Of a stretch of DNA of 64,000 nucleotides, positions 8,860 through 17,842 are shown piece after piece. A program made the translations under genes and the position numbers. The notes under the pieces are model-generated. The model ran no database searches. It was given only the letters and a program-made list of their open reading frames with translations, and was not told the DNA's origin. The stretch's first letter is position 1, and each line of letters starts with the position of its first letter. This DNA comes from Dakarella massiliensis (GTDB lineage Bacteria > Pseudomonadota > Gammaproteobacteria > Burkholderiales > Burkholderiaceae_F). Location of the stretch: the NCBI RefSeq assembly GCF_001182045.1, contig NZ_CVTY01000007.1:372001-436000 (forward strand), in the 5' to 3' direction.

Positions 8860-9978
8860 TTACCTCGCGAGCTTCAGCGCCGTTCCGGTACCGCGTCCGG
8901 GGTCGAAGATCAAACGGATTTCAGCTTCCGACAGGTGGATCCCGAAGAGCTTTGAATAATAGTTTTCCGCCTCGCGCTCGATATTGATGTCGGAGAAGAG
9001 CGTCGGATAAGCGCATTTCGCGAGCCAGAGGAGCGTCACCGGCGTGTCCGCGGATGGCGTAAAGGTCCGGTAGGTGCCAAGCGGCATCTTGAAAACCTGC
9101 TTCTCCCGGACGGCCTTCACGGGCTTCCAGTCGTGATAAGCGTTCCGATACAGATCCTGAGGCTCAGCCGGCGTGAAATTCGTGATGAAGATGAGATCCG
9201 GATCCCAGGCGTAGACCTGCTCCATCGTGATCACCGCGTTCTGGTTCTGCGCCCGGATTGAAGAGGCAACGTTTCTCGCGCCGACCGCGTCGCACCAGTA
9301 CTGTCCGAAGAAGTGAGAGCCCGAGGTGACAATCCGGTCCTTTCCATACTGGAAGAGGAAAAGTGTCTTCGGGCGCTTCGGCTGCGGGATCCGGCTGACA
9401 CGGCTCCGGATCCGGCTCACCACGGAGGCTGAGTAGCCATGCACCGCTTTCGCTTTCGCGCCGCTATCCTCCGGGAACACCTGGCTCAGCAGCATCACCC
9501 ACTCATCAAACGTCTTGATAACGCTGTAATTCCACTTTGTCGCGCTGACCGCGATCACCGGAATATGCGCGGCCTCAAGTTCAGCCAGTGTCTTCGGGTT
9601 TGAGGCGTTCGCGAACACGACCTGAGGCCGGAGCCTGAGAAGCACTTCGACATTCACCGTATCCCCGGTCATAAAGTCGGTTCTGACCTTCAGGATATCG
9701 GGATAGATCCGGGAAAGGATCCCGTGCCTCGCGGCACTCATGGAAACAGGAGACATGCCGGCGAGCTTTCCGCAGCCGCCAAGGAAAATCGCGGCGACAG
9801 AAGCGAACGGATAAATATCCGCCACCACGACCCGGTCTATCCGGAGGGGCAGCGTTACGCGTCTCCCCAGGTGATCCGTCACCACACGGGTCGGTTCCGC
9901 GGCAGCCCCGCGGGCCGCCAGGGCTCCGAGTCCCACGGCGCCTGCCTTCAGGGTATCGCGTCTTGTCATCAGCAGCAT
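8860..9978 (-). CDS. Substrate-binding protein with Tat signal, iron-complex ABC importer
   Basis: A 372-residue class III periplasmic binding protein (FhuD/BtuF-like fold): RVVTDHLGRRVTLPLRIDRVV after the signal is the typical opening, and VNVEVLLRLRPQVVFA is the usual DxExLLxLxPDLVI-type segment. The N-terminus MLLMTRRDTLKAGAVGLGAL is a twin-arginine signal (TRRDTLK), so export should be by Tat, unusual for an ABC binding protein. I start at 9978 because AGGAGAG lies 6-12 bases upstream; the frame extends to 9996. There is no lipobox, so it is soluble in the periplasm. First gene of the three-gene importer operon. Confidence 0.87.
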   Translation of the reverse strand: MLLMTRRDTLKAGAVGLGALAARGAAAEPTRVVTDHLGRRVTLPLRIDRVVVADIYPFASVAAIFLGGCGKLAGMSPVSMSAARHGILSRIYPDILKVRTDFMTGDTVNVEVLLRLRPQVVFANASNPKTLAELEAAHIPVIAVSATKWNYSVIKTFDEWVMLLSQVFPEDSGAKAKAVHGYSASVVSRIRSRVSRIPQPKRPKTLFLFQYGKDRIVTSGSHFFGQYWCDAVGARNVASSIRAQNQNAVITMEQVYAWDPDLIFITNFTPAEPQDLYRNAYHDWKPVKAVREKQVFKMPLGTYRTFTPSADTPVTLLWLAKCAYPTLFSDINIEREAENYYSKLFGIHLSEAEIRLIFDPGRGTGTALKLAR

Positions 9979-10042
9979 GGTTTTTCTCTCCTGCATCCTT
10001 CAGTATGTCGTCTTTTTATCTTTTTTCGCTGCCGGAAAAATT

Positions 10043-10067
10043 GAAGGGCGGAAAATTTCCGCCCTTC
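10043..10067 (-). terminator. Terminator of the LTA-synthase-like gene
   Basis: GAAGGGCGGAAA pairs with TTTCCGCCCTTC almost end to end; on the minus strand the stem is followed by AATTTTTCC. A second hairpin (GGCATTCCGCT, 10088-10098, with AGCGGAATGCC, 10110-10120) lies between it and the gene. Confidence 0.75.
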
Positions 10068-10150
10068 TGAGTCTTCGGTTTCTTCCGGGCATTCCGCTAT
10101 CTTAGCCGGAGCGGAATGCCTGAGAAACGTTCTGAAAACCGGCTTTCTCT

Positions 10151-12145
10151 TTATTCCGATCGTTTCTCCGCCTTTTCGTGGAGCAGCGCGCTTCGGACCG
10201 TGTAGTCGGAAAGCGCGCGGCGGGCTGCTGCGATAGTCCCGAGCTTCCGGAGTTCAGGCGTGCAGGACGAAGTGATCAGCCGATCCCCCTGCCAGCGGAA
10301 ACAGAGCAGCTTTCCGCTGCCATCCACGCCCGCCGCTCCGGCGCTTCCGATCGCGTAGCCGTACTTCCCGATCCCGGTGAAGGTATCCGCGGCATCCGGA
10401 ATACCCGGCTCAAAAATATCGCGTCCCTGATAAAGGGCCGGTTTTTCGCCGAGAGCGATTCCCCGCAGCGTCGGGAAAATATCCCGATGGCTCACCCACT
10501 GAGACGAAGATGGCACCGCCGCGGGCTTAAACCCGTCAGGGAGCCAGAAGAGAATCGGAACGCCGTTCGCGTGGTGATACCAGCCGTTCGGCTGGTAGCT
10601 GAAGCGGGCATTGTGGTCACCGGTCGCGGCAATCAGCGTGTTCTTTCCCCAGGGTTCGCTTCTTACCCCCTCCACGAAATTCCCGAGCGCGTTTGCGGCA
10701 TAGGAGTACGTCTGCAGCATCGAGACCATCTCATCATGCGGCTTCTGGATCAGGAACGGCGGGAGTTTCGCGGGATCCACTGCCGCGCCGGTCTCGTGAT
10801 CGGGAAGGTGATGCGGCGGGTGGTTCGTCGCGGAGAGAATCATGAGAAACACGGGTTTCCCGTCCTTCGACGCTTTTTCAAGCAGCTCCTTCGCGTAGCG
10901 GAAGGTCCACTTGTCACCCACACCCCAGACACCCATTTCGGCTTCCGGGAACCGGCCCTTGATTTTCGACGCGCCAATCACCTCGTCAAACCCGTGGAGC
11001 GGGAGCGAGCGGTTCAGTTCCCGCCAGTTTTCGGTGCAGGACGTGAGGAAGATCGTCCGGTAACCCGCCCTCCGGAACGCGAGGACGTTAGAGAACGGGA
11101 ACTGCTCATGCCCATAGCGGCTCTGCGAAATCGGAGAAAGCGGGGAATCGTAAAGGAGCCCCTCAAGCGACACGAAGGTGCCATTCCCGACCGGAATCCC
11201 CTGATGGGAGACGTAGCCCGACTTCATGGAGCGGGCGAGCGCCCCCAGGGTGTCGTTGGTCTTCGGGTCGTAGGAGTCAAATTCGTCCCGCCCCATCGAT
11301 TCCATGAGAGCAAAGATCACGTTCGGCTGCTTCGCGTCGCGGGTCACGGGAGCCGGATTCTGCGGCAGCGAATCCTTCAGCGCGCGTTCTGCCGCTTCCG
11401 GATCCGCAAATCCCAGTTCACGAAGACCCGCCGCGGGTCCCCCCTTCAATTCAAGCGCCTTCTGATCCTTCGTCGCCACATAAAGCGCCTCAGTGCCGTT
11501 CGGCACGGTGGCGTTCACAAACGGAATCGGGGAAATGGAGAAATCCTGAAGCCTGAGCGGGAATTTTCCGAGGCTCCCGCGCATGGCGACACCAAGCAGC
11601 ACCGTGAAAAGCACGGCGATCAGTGTGACCGCGGTCTTCGGACGCCGGAACTCCGGTACCCGGGCGTGGAAGAGCGACGGAATGAAAAGCGGAATGCCAG
11701 TCGCGATCGCGATCACCGCGAGATACGACATCACGGGCCAGTCAGAAAGGATGGTCTTCGTGATCGCCGTCGTATCGTCCTGCAGGAACCCAAAGATGAT
11801 GGATGAGATCGGCGTCCGGTAGAAACCGTAAAAACCGAAATTGACCGCGTCGAGGAGCACGGAGAGAAAAACGCCAAGGACAAAGAACGCCTTCGCGATT
11901 TTTCCGGACACGGCAGCCTTAAGCCCGAGAAGCCAGAAAAGCCACGCGGGGAAAAGAAGAATCGATACCCACTTCAGATCGACCCGGGCCCCGAGCACTA
12001 AAGCGGGGAGCTCATCCGCGAAACTGATTTCAGGCGATCGGTACGCCAAAAAGAAGGCGAGCCTGAAGCCCGTCATGATGCAAAGCAGTGCCGCTGCCGC
12101 TGCAAGACCCCGGACGAGCCCCTGCAGCCACATTTTCCTTTCCAT
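10151..12145 (-). CDS. LTA synthase/MdoB family membrane phosphotransferase (sulfatase fold)
   Basis: A 664-residue protein with five N-terminal membrane helices (residues about 10-215) and a large periplasmic alkaline-phosphatase-fold domain (about 270-610). Metal and nucleophile motifs are visible: NVIFALMESMGRDEF (the metal-binding Glu and nearby region), a later TGDHNARFSY with the metal-binding Asp-His pair, and NGTFVSLEGLL, where the catalytic Thr is expected. In Gram-negative bacteria such proteins transfer phosphoglycerol or phosphoethanolamine to periplasmic glycans or lipid A. The start is uncertain: Met at 12145 or 12133, the latter preceded by GAAAGG. It is monocistronic, with terminator hairpins downstream. 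The exact acceptor cannot be deduced. Confidence 0.85.
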   Translation of the reverse strand: MERKMWLQGLVRGLAAAAALLCIMTGFRLAFFLAYRSPEISFADELPALVLGARVDLKWVSILLFPAWLFWLLGLKAAVSGKIAKAFFVLGVFLSVLLDAVNFGFYGFYRTPISSIIFGFLQDDTTAITKTILSDWPVMSYLAVIAIATGIPLFIPSLFHARVPEFRRPKTAVTLIAVLFTVLLGVAMRGSLGKFPLRLQDFSISPIPFVNATVPNGTEALYVATKDQKALELKGGPAAGLRELGFADPEAAERALKDSLPQNPAPVTRDAKQPNVIFALMESMGRDEFDSYDPKTNDTLGALARSMKSGYVSHQGIPVGNGTFVSLEGLLYDSPLSPISQSRYGHEQFPFSNVLAFRRAGYRTIFLTSCTENWRELNRSLPLHGFDEVIGASKIKGRFPEAEMGVWGVGDKWTFRYAKELLEKASKDGKPVFLMILSATNHPPHHLPDHETGAAVDPAKLPPFLIQKPHDEMVSMLQTYSYAANALGNFVEGVRSEPWGKNTLIAATGDHNARFSYQPNGWYHHANGVPILFWLPDGFKPAAVPSSSQWVSHRDIFPTLRGIALGEKPALYQGRDIFEPGIPDAADTFTGIGKYGYAIGSAGAAGVDGSGKLLCFRWQGDRLITSSCTPELRKLGTIAAARRALSDYTVRSALLHEKAEKRSE

Positions 12146-12240
12146 GAAGCCAGCAATATTCCTTAATGAGAATCAGTGACTCTACCACGCTGAAAGAAAA
12201 ATGGCTGTCAAAAATCTGCCCCCGGAATTCCGACGCGGGG

Positions 12241-13473
12241 TCAGTTTTCTTCCGTAAAATGGCAGGCGTCTGATTCCGGACCGTCCGGCCCTTCGCTGCA
12301 GATCGGGATCACGGCGCGGATACCGGCACCGACCGCCCCTTCTCCCGCCTCAACGCGGGGCGCCGGGTGAATCCCCCGCTCCCCGAAGTAGTGCCTCGAG
12401 TCGCCCCAGGAATCAAACCCCACGGTGTCACCCGCCCACCGGACGCGGCCCGTGAGGCAGCGCTTGCATTGGTCAGACGTGTCCTCAATACAGGGTTTCC
12501 CGTCGTAAAGCTGATAGTCCGCTCGATGCTCGGGGAGCGTCACGATCGGCATCAGGATATTCGCGCCCGCTTTAAGACCGAGCTCCCGCCCCCGCTTATC
12601 CAGCCCCTGAAGCGCCGTGGTGGCCGCGATATTCACGTCCTTCAGCGCGAGGCGGGTCGCCGCGATCATGTTGAGCCCGAGGATAAAGCGGCGGCGGCAG
12701 GCGGCATCGGTATTCCCGCCCTCCGCCTCCACCCGGTCACCGAGCGGTGTCCCGCGGGACACGATGTAGGGGCCCATCCCGATCATGTCGATCCCGAGCG
12801 CTTTGAAGTAGAGGATGTCATCCGCGAGATTTTCCGCGGTCTGCCCCGGAAGCCCGATCATGACGCCGGTCCCAACCTGGTAACCGATTCTCTTCAGAGT
12901 CCGGAGACAGGCGTCCCGCACGGACCAGAGGTGGTGGCCGTCCGCGGGGTGCAGAGTCGAATAGAGATCGGGGTTCGATTCCTCGATCCGAAGGAGATAG
13001 CGGTGAGCCCCCGCCTCGAACCACCGCCTGTAGGTTTCTTCCGTCTGCTCACCGACGCAGAGCGTGATGCCGAGTTTCCCATCCGTCACGCGCTTGATCC
13101 CGCGGAGCGCTTCTTCAACGAAATCGATAAATTTCGGATCGGTCCGCTCGCCAGACTGCAGCACGACAGAACCATAGTGGTTCTCGTACGTCCACTTCGC
13201 GATCCCGAGGATTTCATCGAGCGTCGACTCAAAGCGGTGAACCGAACTGTGGCTCTTCCGGATTCCGCAGTAGAGGCAGTTCTTCACGCAGATATTCGAA
13301 AACTCGATGAGACCGCGGTAGTAGGAGACGCAGCCGACTTTCTCCGCTTTGACCCGATGAGCCGCCTCGCAGAGGAGCTCCCGCTCGGGATCTCCCTCTT
13401 CAAGCCCCACCGCGTACGCGAGGTCTTCCCTCGTCCACTCGTCCCGCGAAATGATGTCAGAAAGCCTTGTCAT
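12241..13473 (-). CDS. hydE: [FeFe]-hydrogenase maturase HydE, radical SAM
   Basis: A 410-residue radical SAM enzyme that helps build the diiron subcluster of the H-cluster. The radical SAM cluster motif is Cys62-x3-Cys66-x2-Cys69 (NICVKNCLYCGIR). GVMIGLPGQT and the barrel strands follow, and PCIEDTSDQCKRC near residue 330 supplies the optional second cluster (C-x7-C-x2-C) known in HydE. It follows hydF with a 4-bp ATGA overlap, so the two are translationally coupled. HydG, HydA and other hydrogenase subunits are not in the window. The related radical SAM enzymes BioB and PylB are excluded by the HydF partner. Confidence 0.93.
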   Translation of the reverse strand: MTRLSDIISRDEWTREDLAYAVGLEEGDPERELLCEAAHRVKAEKVGCVSYYRGLIEFSNICVKNCLYCGIRKSHSSVHRFESTLDEILGIAKWTYENHYGSVVLQSGERTDPKFIDFVEEALRGIKRVTDGKLGITLCVGEQTEETYRRWFEAGAHRYLLRIEESNPDLYSTLHPADGHHLWSVRDACLRTLKRIGYQVGTGVMIGLPGQTAENLADDILYFKALGIDMIGMGPYIVSRGTPLGDRVEAEGGNTDAACRRRFILGLNMIAATRLALKDVNIAATTALQGLDKRGRELGLKAGANILMPIVTLPEHRADYQLYDGKPCIEDTSDQCKRCLTGRVRWAGDTVGFDSWGDSRHYFGERGIHPAPRVEAGEGAVGAGIRAVIPICSEGPDGPESDACHFTEEN

Positions 13474-14747
13474 GCGGCGTCACTCCGGGCGGCTGCCGCT
13501 TCCCGCCACGCCTCAAGCGCCTCGGGGAACGGCGAGAGCGTCCGCTCCAGCACCCCCTGGAGGTGCGAAATCGCGATGCCGTAATTCGTCATCGGGATGC
13601 CCTGCTTCCTGCACTCCCGGAGCCGCGCGAGCATATGGCGGCGGGTCACCATGCAGCCGCCGCACTGGATCACCACGCGGTACGGCTTCAGATCCGTCGG
13701 AAAGTCTTTTGATACGGCAACCGTGATCTTCATCGGGCCGCCCGCGTTTTTCGCGAGCCAGTTCGGGATCTTCACGCGTCCGATATCCTCGCCCTGCGGG
13801 TTGTGGCTGCAGGTTTCGCAGATGAGGACCGGGTCACCGGGCTTCAGCTCGGGAAGCACAGCCGCGCCGCGCGCGAGTTCTGCGAGGTCGCTTTTACTCC
13901 GCGCCATGAGAATCGAGAACGTCGTGAGCGGAATCTCAGGCGGCACCTGGGCCGCCACCCGCTTCACCGCCTGGGAATCCGTGATCACGATAGCGGGCGG
14001 CACTTTGAGTTCGGAAATGACATCCGCGACCTGCGTTTCAAGCACAACGAGGCAGCGGGATTTCTGATCGAGAAGCTCCCGGATAGACTGGACCTGAGGC
14101 GGAATGAGGCGCCCTTTCGGCGCACCGAAGTCAATCGGCACCACAAGAATCGCCGTGCGTCCTTCGGGGATCAGCCCGGAAACGAGCGGCTGATCCGGTT
14201 CCCAGCCCGCTTCGACCGCTTTCACGATCGCCGCGCGGACTTCCTCAATTCCGGTTCCGAGCTTCGCCGAGCAGGCAACCGCCGGGATCTTTTCCGCGGC
14301 CGAGAAGTCAAGCGCCATTCTCTCCGCGGTACCTTCAGGGACGCGGTCCGCCTGATTGAAAACCACAACAGCCGGTGTCCCGAGCTCCCGGATATCCTTC
14401 AGAAGCTTCCGGTCCGCGGCGGTGACGCCGGTCACCGCGTCAACCACGAGAAGCGCGAGATCCATCCAGGAGAGGACCCCGAGCGACTTCCGGACACGCT
14501 CCGCGCCGAGCGCCCCAGTATCATCGATACCGGCGGTATCAATCAGCACCACCGGTCCGATCGGATGGAGTTCGCAGGCCTTTTCGACCGGATCCGTCGT
14601 GGTTCCGGGAACGTCTGAGACGATTGAAAGCTCCTGATTCGTGAGCCGGTTGATGAGAGAAGATTTCCCCGCGTTCCGGCAGCCAAAAATACCGATATGA
14701 AGGCGGAGCGCCTTCTGAACCTGAAGCGTGATCGGAACGGAATTCAT
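13470..14747 (-). CDS. hydF: [FeFe]-hydrogenase maturation GTPase HydF
   Basis: A 425-residue scaffold GTPase that assembles the 2Fe precursor and transfers it to HydA. The GTPase domain carries P-loop GCRNAGKSSLINRL (about residues 22-35), G2 PGTTTDP, G3 DTAG and G4 NQAD. The C-terminal third has the iron-sulfur ligands as C-x-H (within CETCSHNPQ) and C-x2-C (QCGGCMVTRR). I choose Met at 14747, with GGGAGG about 10 bases upstream; the frame runs to 14834, but the 29 extra residues have no ribosome binding site and are not family-like. The downstream hydE overlaps by 4 bp. Confidence 0.93.
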   Translation of the reverse strand: MNSVPITLQVQKALRLHIGIFGCRNAGKSSLINRLTNQELSIVSDVPGTTTDPVEKACELHPIGPVVLIDTAGIDDTGALGAERVRKSLGVLSWMDLALLVVDAVTGVTAADRKLLKDIRELGTPAVVVFNQADRVPEGTAERMALDFSAAEKIPAVACSAKLGTGIEEVRAAIVKAVEAGWEPDQPLVSGLIPEGRTAILVVPIDFGAPKGRLIPPQVQSIRELLDQKSRCLVVLETQVADVISELKVPPAIVITDSQAVKRVAAQVPPEIPLTTFSILMARSKSDLAELARGAAVLPELKPGDPVLICETCSHNPQGEDIGRVKIPNWLAKNAGGPMKITVAVSKDFPTDLKPYRVVIQCGGCMVTRRHMLARLRECRKQGIPMTNYGIAISHLQGVLERTLSPFPEALEAWREAAAARSDAA

Positions 14748-14901
14748 ACGGATGGAGCCTCCCGGCGTGAAGTCAATAGAGAGTGATGGCGGCCGCAGGA
14801 ATTCCGCTCGCCCTGCCCACTCTGATCTGCTCATTTTACTGAGGAGAAGCGGGGTATCAGAGATCTCCGCGGGCGGGATAATCCCACTCCGTCTTCCTCA
14901 G

Positions 14902-14932
14902 GCAAAAAGGGCGGCATTTCTGCCGCCCTTCC
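14902..14932 (-). terminator. Terminator of the feo operon
   Basis: AAGGGCGGCA (14907-14916) pairs perfectly with TGCCGCCCTT (14921-14930) around TTTC; on the minus strand a TTTTT run follows the stem. Confidence 0.85.
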
Positions 14933-14941
14933 TCTGATGAA

Positions 14942-15115
14942 TCAGGATTTAGCTTTCAGCGTGATCCGTTTTTCATCTGTTTTCCCGCAGCCATAGCCGC
15001 ATCCGCCGCAGTCTCCGCAGCAGGCAGGCTTTCCGGTCTTTGCCTGGCGGATCACGCGCCGGAGCGCGAGAGCCACGAGAACCACAATCACGGCACCAAT
15101 AATGTAATTAGCCAT
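14942..15115 (-). CDS. FeoB-associated Cys-rich membrane protein
   Basis: A 57-residue protein with one membrane helix (residues about 3-19) and a cytoplasmic-type tail rich in Cys and Gly (ACCGDCGGCGYGCGK), the hallmark of the small FeoB-associated proteins. They are thought to support ferrous iron transfer or regulate FeoB; the exact role is unproven. Start at 15115 is chosen because GGAGGG lies 9-14 bases upstream; a longer frame to 15148 overlaps feoB. The gene begins 19 bp after the feoAB stop and shares its terminator. Confidence 0.87.
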   Translation of the reverse strand: MANYIIGAVIVVLVALALRRVIRQAKTGKPACCGDCGGCGYGCGKTDEKRITLKAKS

Positions 15116-15134
15116 ATTTTCATTCCCTCCTTTA

Positions 15135-17537
15135 TCAGGAGAATCCAAGCGCGAGGCCGATAAGCCTCACGATTACCGCAACCACCCAGGCAATGGCGCA
15201 CTGGAAGAACACCATCTTCAGAGCCCACATGCCGCCCAGTTCACGCTTGACGGAAGCGATCGCCGCGACGCAGGGCGTGTAGAGGAGACAGAAAGCGAGC
15301 ATCGAACACGCGGTGAGCGGCGTAATCGCAGAGGCGAGCTCCGAAATGCCGCCATAGAGCACCGAGAGCGTCGACACCACGCTTTCCTTCGCGAGAAACC
15401 CGGAAATCAGCGCTGTGCAGAGCTTCCAGTCACCGAGCCCCGCGGGTGTGAAGATCGGCGCGATCGCGCCCGCGATGAGGGCCAGCATGCTCTCGCCCGT
15501 ATCCGCCACCATGTTCAGCCGGAAGTCAAAGGTCTGCAGGAACCAGACCACGATTGTCCCGATGAAAATCACGGTGAACGCCCGCTCCAGGAAGTCACGG
15601 GCTTTATCCCACATCAGACGCAGGGTGTTTTTGAGACCCGGCATCCGGTAATTCGGCAGCTCCATCACGAACGGCACCGCCTCACCCCGGAAGAGCGTGT
15701 TTTTGGACGCCATCGCGGTGAGAATCCCCATCAGGATGCCGCCGAAGTAAAGCGCGATCATCACGAGGCCGCCCGACTTCGGGAAAAAGGCGGCCGTGAA
15801 GAAGGCATAGATCGGCATCTTCGCGGAGCAGCTCATGAACGGGGTCAGCATGATCGTCATCTTGCTGTCGCGTTCCGACGGCAGCGTCCGGGTCGACATC
15901 ACAGCAGGCACCGTACAGCCAAACCCGATCAGCATCGGCACGATGCTGCGGCCCGAGAGCCCGATCTTCCGCAGCAGCTTATCCATAAAGAACGCGACAC
16001 GCGCCATGTACCCCGAGTCTTCGAGAAGCGAGAGAAAGAAGAAGAGCACAACGATGATCGGAATAAAGCTCAGCACGCTTCCGACACCGGTAAAGATGCC
16101 ATCCTCAATGAGTGACTGCATCGCGTCATTGACGCCCGATGACGCAAGACCCGTTTTCACGACTTCTGTCAATGCGTCGATCCCCTCCGCGAGCCAGTCC
16201 TGGAGCGCCGCGCCGATCACGTTGAACGTGAGCCAGAAGACGAGCGCCATGATCAGGATGAAGGCGGGGATCGCGGTGTACTTCCCGGTGAGAATCCGGT
16301 CGATCCGGCGGCTTCTCACGTGTTCCCGGCTTTCATGCGGCTTCACCACCGTTTCGTGGCAGAGCCTGTCAATAAAGATGTAACGCATGTCGGCGATCGC
16401 GGCCGCACGGTCAAGACCCCGTTCGGTTTCCATCTGCTGCGCGATACGGTCGATCGTCTCGATTTCTGCCGGGTCGAGTTTCAGCTCCTCCTGAATCAGG
16501 CGATCACCCTCCAGGAGCTTTGCCGCCGCGAACCGGATCGGAATTGCCGCCGCCTTCGCGTGATCCTCAATCAGATGCATGACACCGTGAAGCGCGCGGT
16601 GCACCGCGCCTCCATGGTCATTTTTCCCGCAGAAATCCTGAAGCCCGGGGCGCTCCTGGTAGCGCGCGATATGGACCGCGTGGCGTACGAGCTCGTCCAC
16701 ACCCTGATTCTTCACAGCCGAAATCGGAACCACCGGCATCTGCAGGATCTGTTCCATTTCGTTGATATGGATCGAGCCGCCGTTCCCCTCCATCTCGTCC
16801 ATCATGTTGAGGGCGAGGACCATCGGGACGTCAAGCTCCATCAGCTGCATCGTGAGGTAGAGGTTCCGCTCAATATTGGTCGCATCGACAATATTGATGA
16901 TCGCGCTCGGCCGCTCATCGAGAATGAATTCCCGGGAGACGATTTCCTCACTCGTATAAGGAGAGAGCGAATAGATGCCGGGGAGGTCTGTTACCTCCGT
17001 ATCCGGGTACCCGCGGATCGGACCGCTCTTCCGATCTACCGTAACGCCCGGAAAGTTCCCCACATGCTGATTCGACCCCGTCAGCTGATTGAAGAGCGTG
17101 GTTTTGCCGCAGTTCTGATTGCCAGCGAGCGCGAAAGTGAGTTTTCCCTTGACTGGACGGAGGTGCGCCTCAGGGTCATCGATCAGGCCTTTTTCCTCAC
17201 CGAGGCCCGGGTGCGGGAGCTCAAGCTGCCGCTCCTCCTCATCAAACGTTTCCACATGCTCTGGCTCCCCCTCGCGGCTGATGTTGCGGATACCGATCTT
17301 CCCTGCATCCTCGAGTCTCAGCGTGAGTTCATAGCCATGCAGCCGCACTTCGACGGGGTCTCCCATCGGCGCGTATTTCACGAGCGTCACCCGGACACCC
17401 GGAATGAGCCCCATATCGAGAAAGTGCTGCCGCAGCTGCCCCTTCCCGCCGACGGAATTCACCGTCGCACTCATCCCGACCGGGAGATCCCTCAGGGTCT
17501 CGGCTGCCGGACCATTCGGGCTTTGATTTTTTGTCAT
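15135..17537 (-). CDS. feoB: Ferrous iron transporter, FeoA-FeoB fusion
   Basis: An 800-residue protein. Residues about 13-92 form a FeoA-type SH3-like domain (LRDLPVGMSATVNSVGG, then LDMGLIPGVRVTLV). A short acidic linker follows and then the FeoB G domain: P-loop AGNQNCGKTTLFNQL at about 138-152, PGVTVDRKSG, DLPGIYSLSPYT and LNMMDEM. The membrane part from about residue 425 has the Gate regions (GFGCTVPAVMSTRTL; the second half follows). FeoB imports Fe2+ under anoxic conditions with GTP hydrolysis. FeoA is normally separate, so the fusion guarantees 1:1 stoichiometry. The upstream ribosome binding site is weak. A possible Fur site lies about 135 bp upstream. Confidence 0.94.
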   Translation of the reverse strand: MTKNQSPNGPAAETLRDLPVGMSATVNSVGGKGQLRQHFLDMGLIPGVRVTLVKYAPMGDPVEVRLHGYELTLRLEDAGKIGIRNISREGEPEHVETFDEEERQLELPHPGLGEEKGLIDDPEAHLRPVKGKLTFALAGNQNCGKTTLFNQLTGSNQHVGNFPGVTVDRKSGPIRGYPDTEVTDLPGIYSLSPYTSEEIVSREFILDERPSAIINIVDATNIERNLYLTMQLMELDVPMVLALNMMDEMEGNGGSIHINEMEQILQMPVVPISAVKNQGVDELVRHAVHIARYQERPGLQDFCGKNDHGGAVHRALHGVMHLIEDHAKAAAIPIRFAAAKLLEGDRLIQEELKLDPAEIETIDRIAQQMETERGLDRAAAIADMRYIFIDRLCHETVVKPHESREHVRSRRIDRILTGKYTAIPAFILIMALVFWLTFNVIGAALQDWLAEGIDALTEVVKTGLASSGVNDAMQSLIEDGIFTGVGSVLSFIPIIVVLFFFLSLLEDSGYMARVAFFMDKLLRKIGLSGRSIVPMLIGFGCTVPAVMSTRTLPSERDSKMTIMLTPFMSCSAKMPIYAFFTAAFFPKSGGLVMIALYFGGILMGILTAMASKNTLFRGEAVPFVMELPNYRMPGLKNTLRLMWDKARDFLERAFTVIFIGTIVVWFLQTFDFRLNMVADTGESMLALIAGAIAPIFTPAGLGDWKLCTALISGFLAKESVVSTLSVLYGGISELASAITPLTACSMLAFCLLYTPCVAAIASVKRELGGMWALKMVFFQCAIAWVVAVIVRLIGLALGFS

Positions 17538-17670
17538 TGGTAATTTTTATCTTTCTATGAGATCCGAGGCTCCGGGATGATGATTGGATTCTGGCTGCCG
17601 CGGTCTCTTCATGAGTCTTCCCGCTCAGAAACACTGGACAGAAAGCGGAAAAGACACATCTGGTTTTGAA

Positions 17671-17685
17671 TGTTAATGATATTCG
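17671..17685 (-). promoter_or_regulatory. Possible Fur box upstream of feoAB
   Basis: TGTTAATGATATTCG matches the 7-1-7 Fur consensus TGATAATNATTATCA at 10 of 14 defined positions. It is in the 305-bp gap between divergent feoAB and the metallophosphatase, which holds no gene I can support. Confidence 0.3.
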
Positions 17686-17842
17686 GTTTCACTTCGATCT
17701 GTGACGCAAAGCGCTTGATAATCCAGCGGAAAATCATTAATCTCTCAAAGCAGTTTGTCCGCCCGGCGGGCCGCCTGCGCGCTTTCACCCAGCCCCGCCT
17801 TTTTCCCTCCGAAACATCAGCTCCAACGGGAGCCTCTGCAGC

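Noticed and set aside
10178..11806. Long plus-strand open frame of 542 codons
   Set aside because: Exactly antisense to the LTA-synthase-like gene, Arg- and Glu-rich, no family; a shadow of high GC content.
12367..13584. Plus-strand frame of 405 codons
   Set aside because: Antisense to hydE, whose radical SAM motif is unambiguous.
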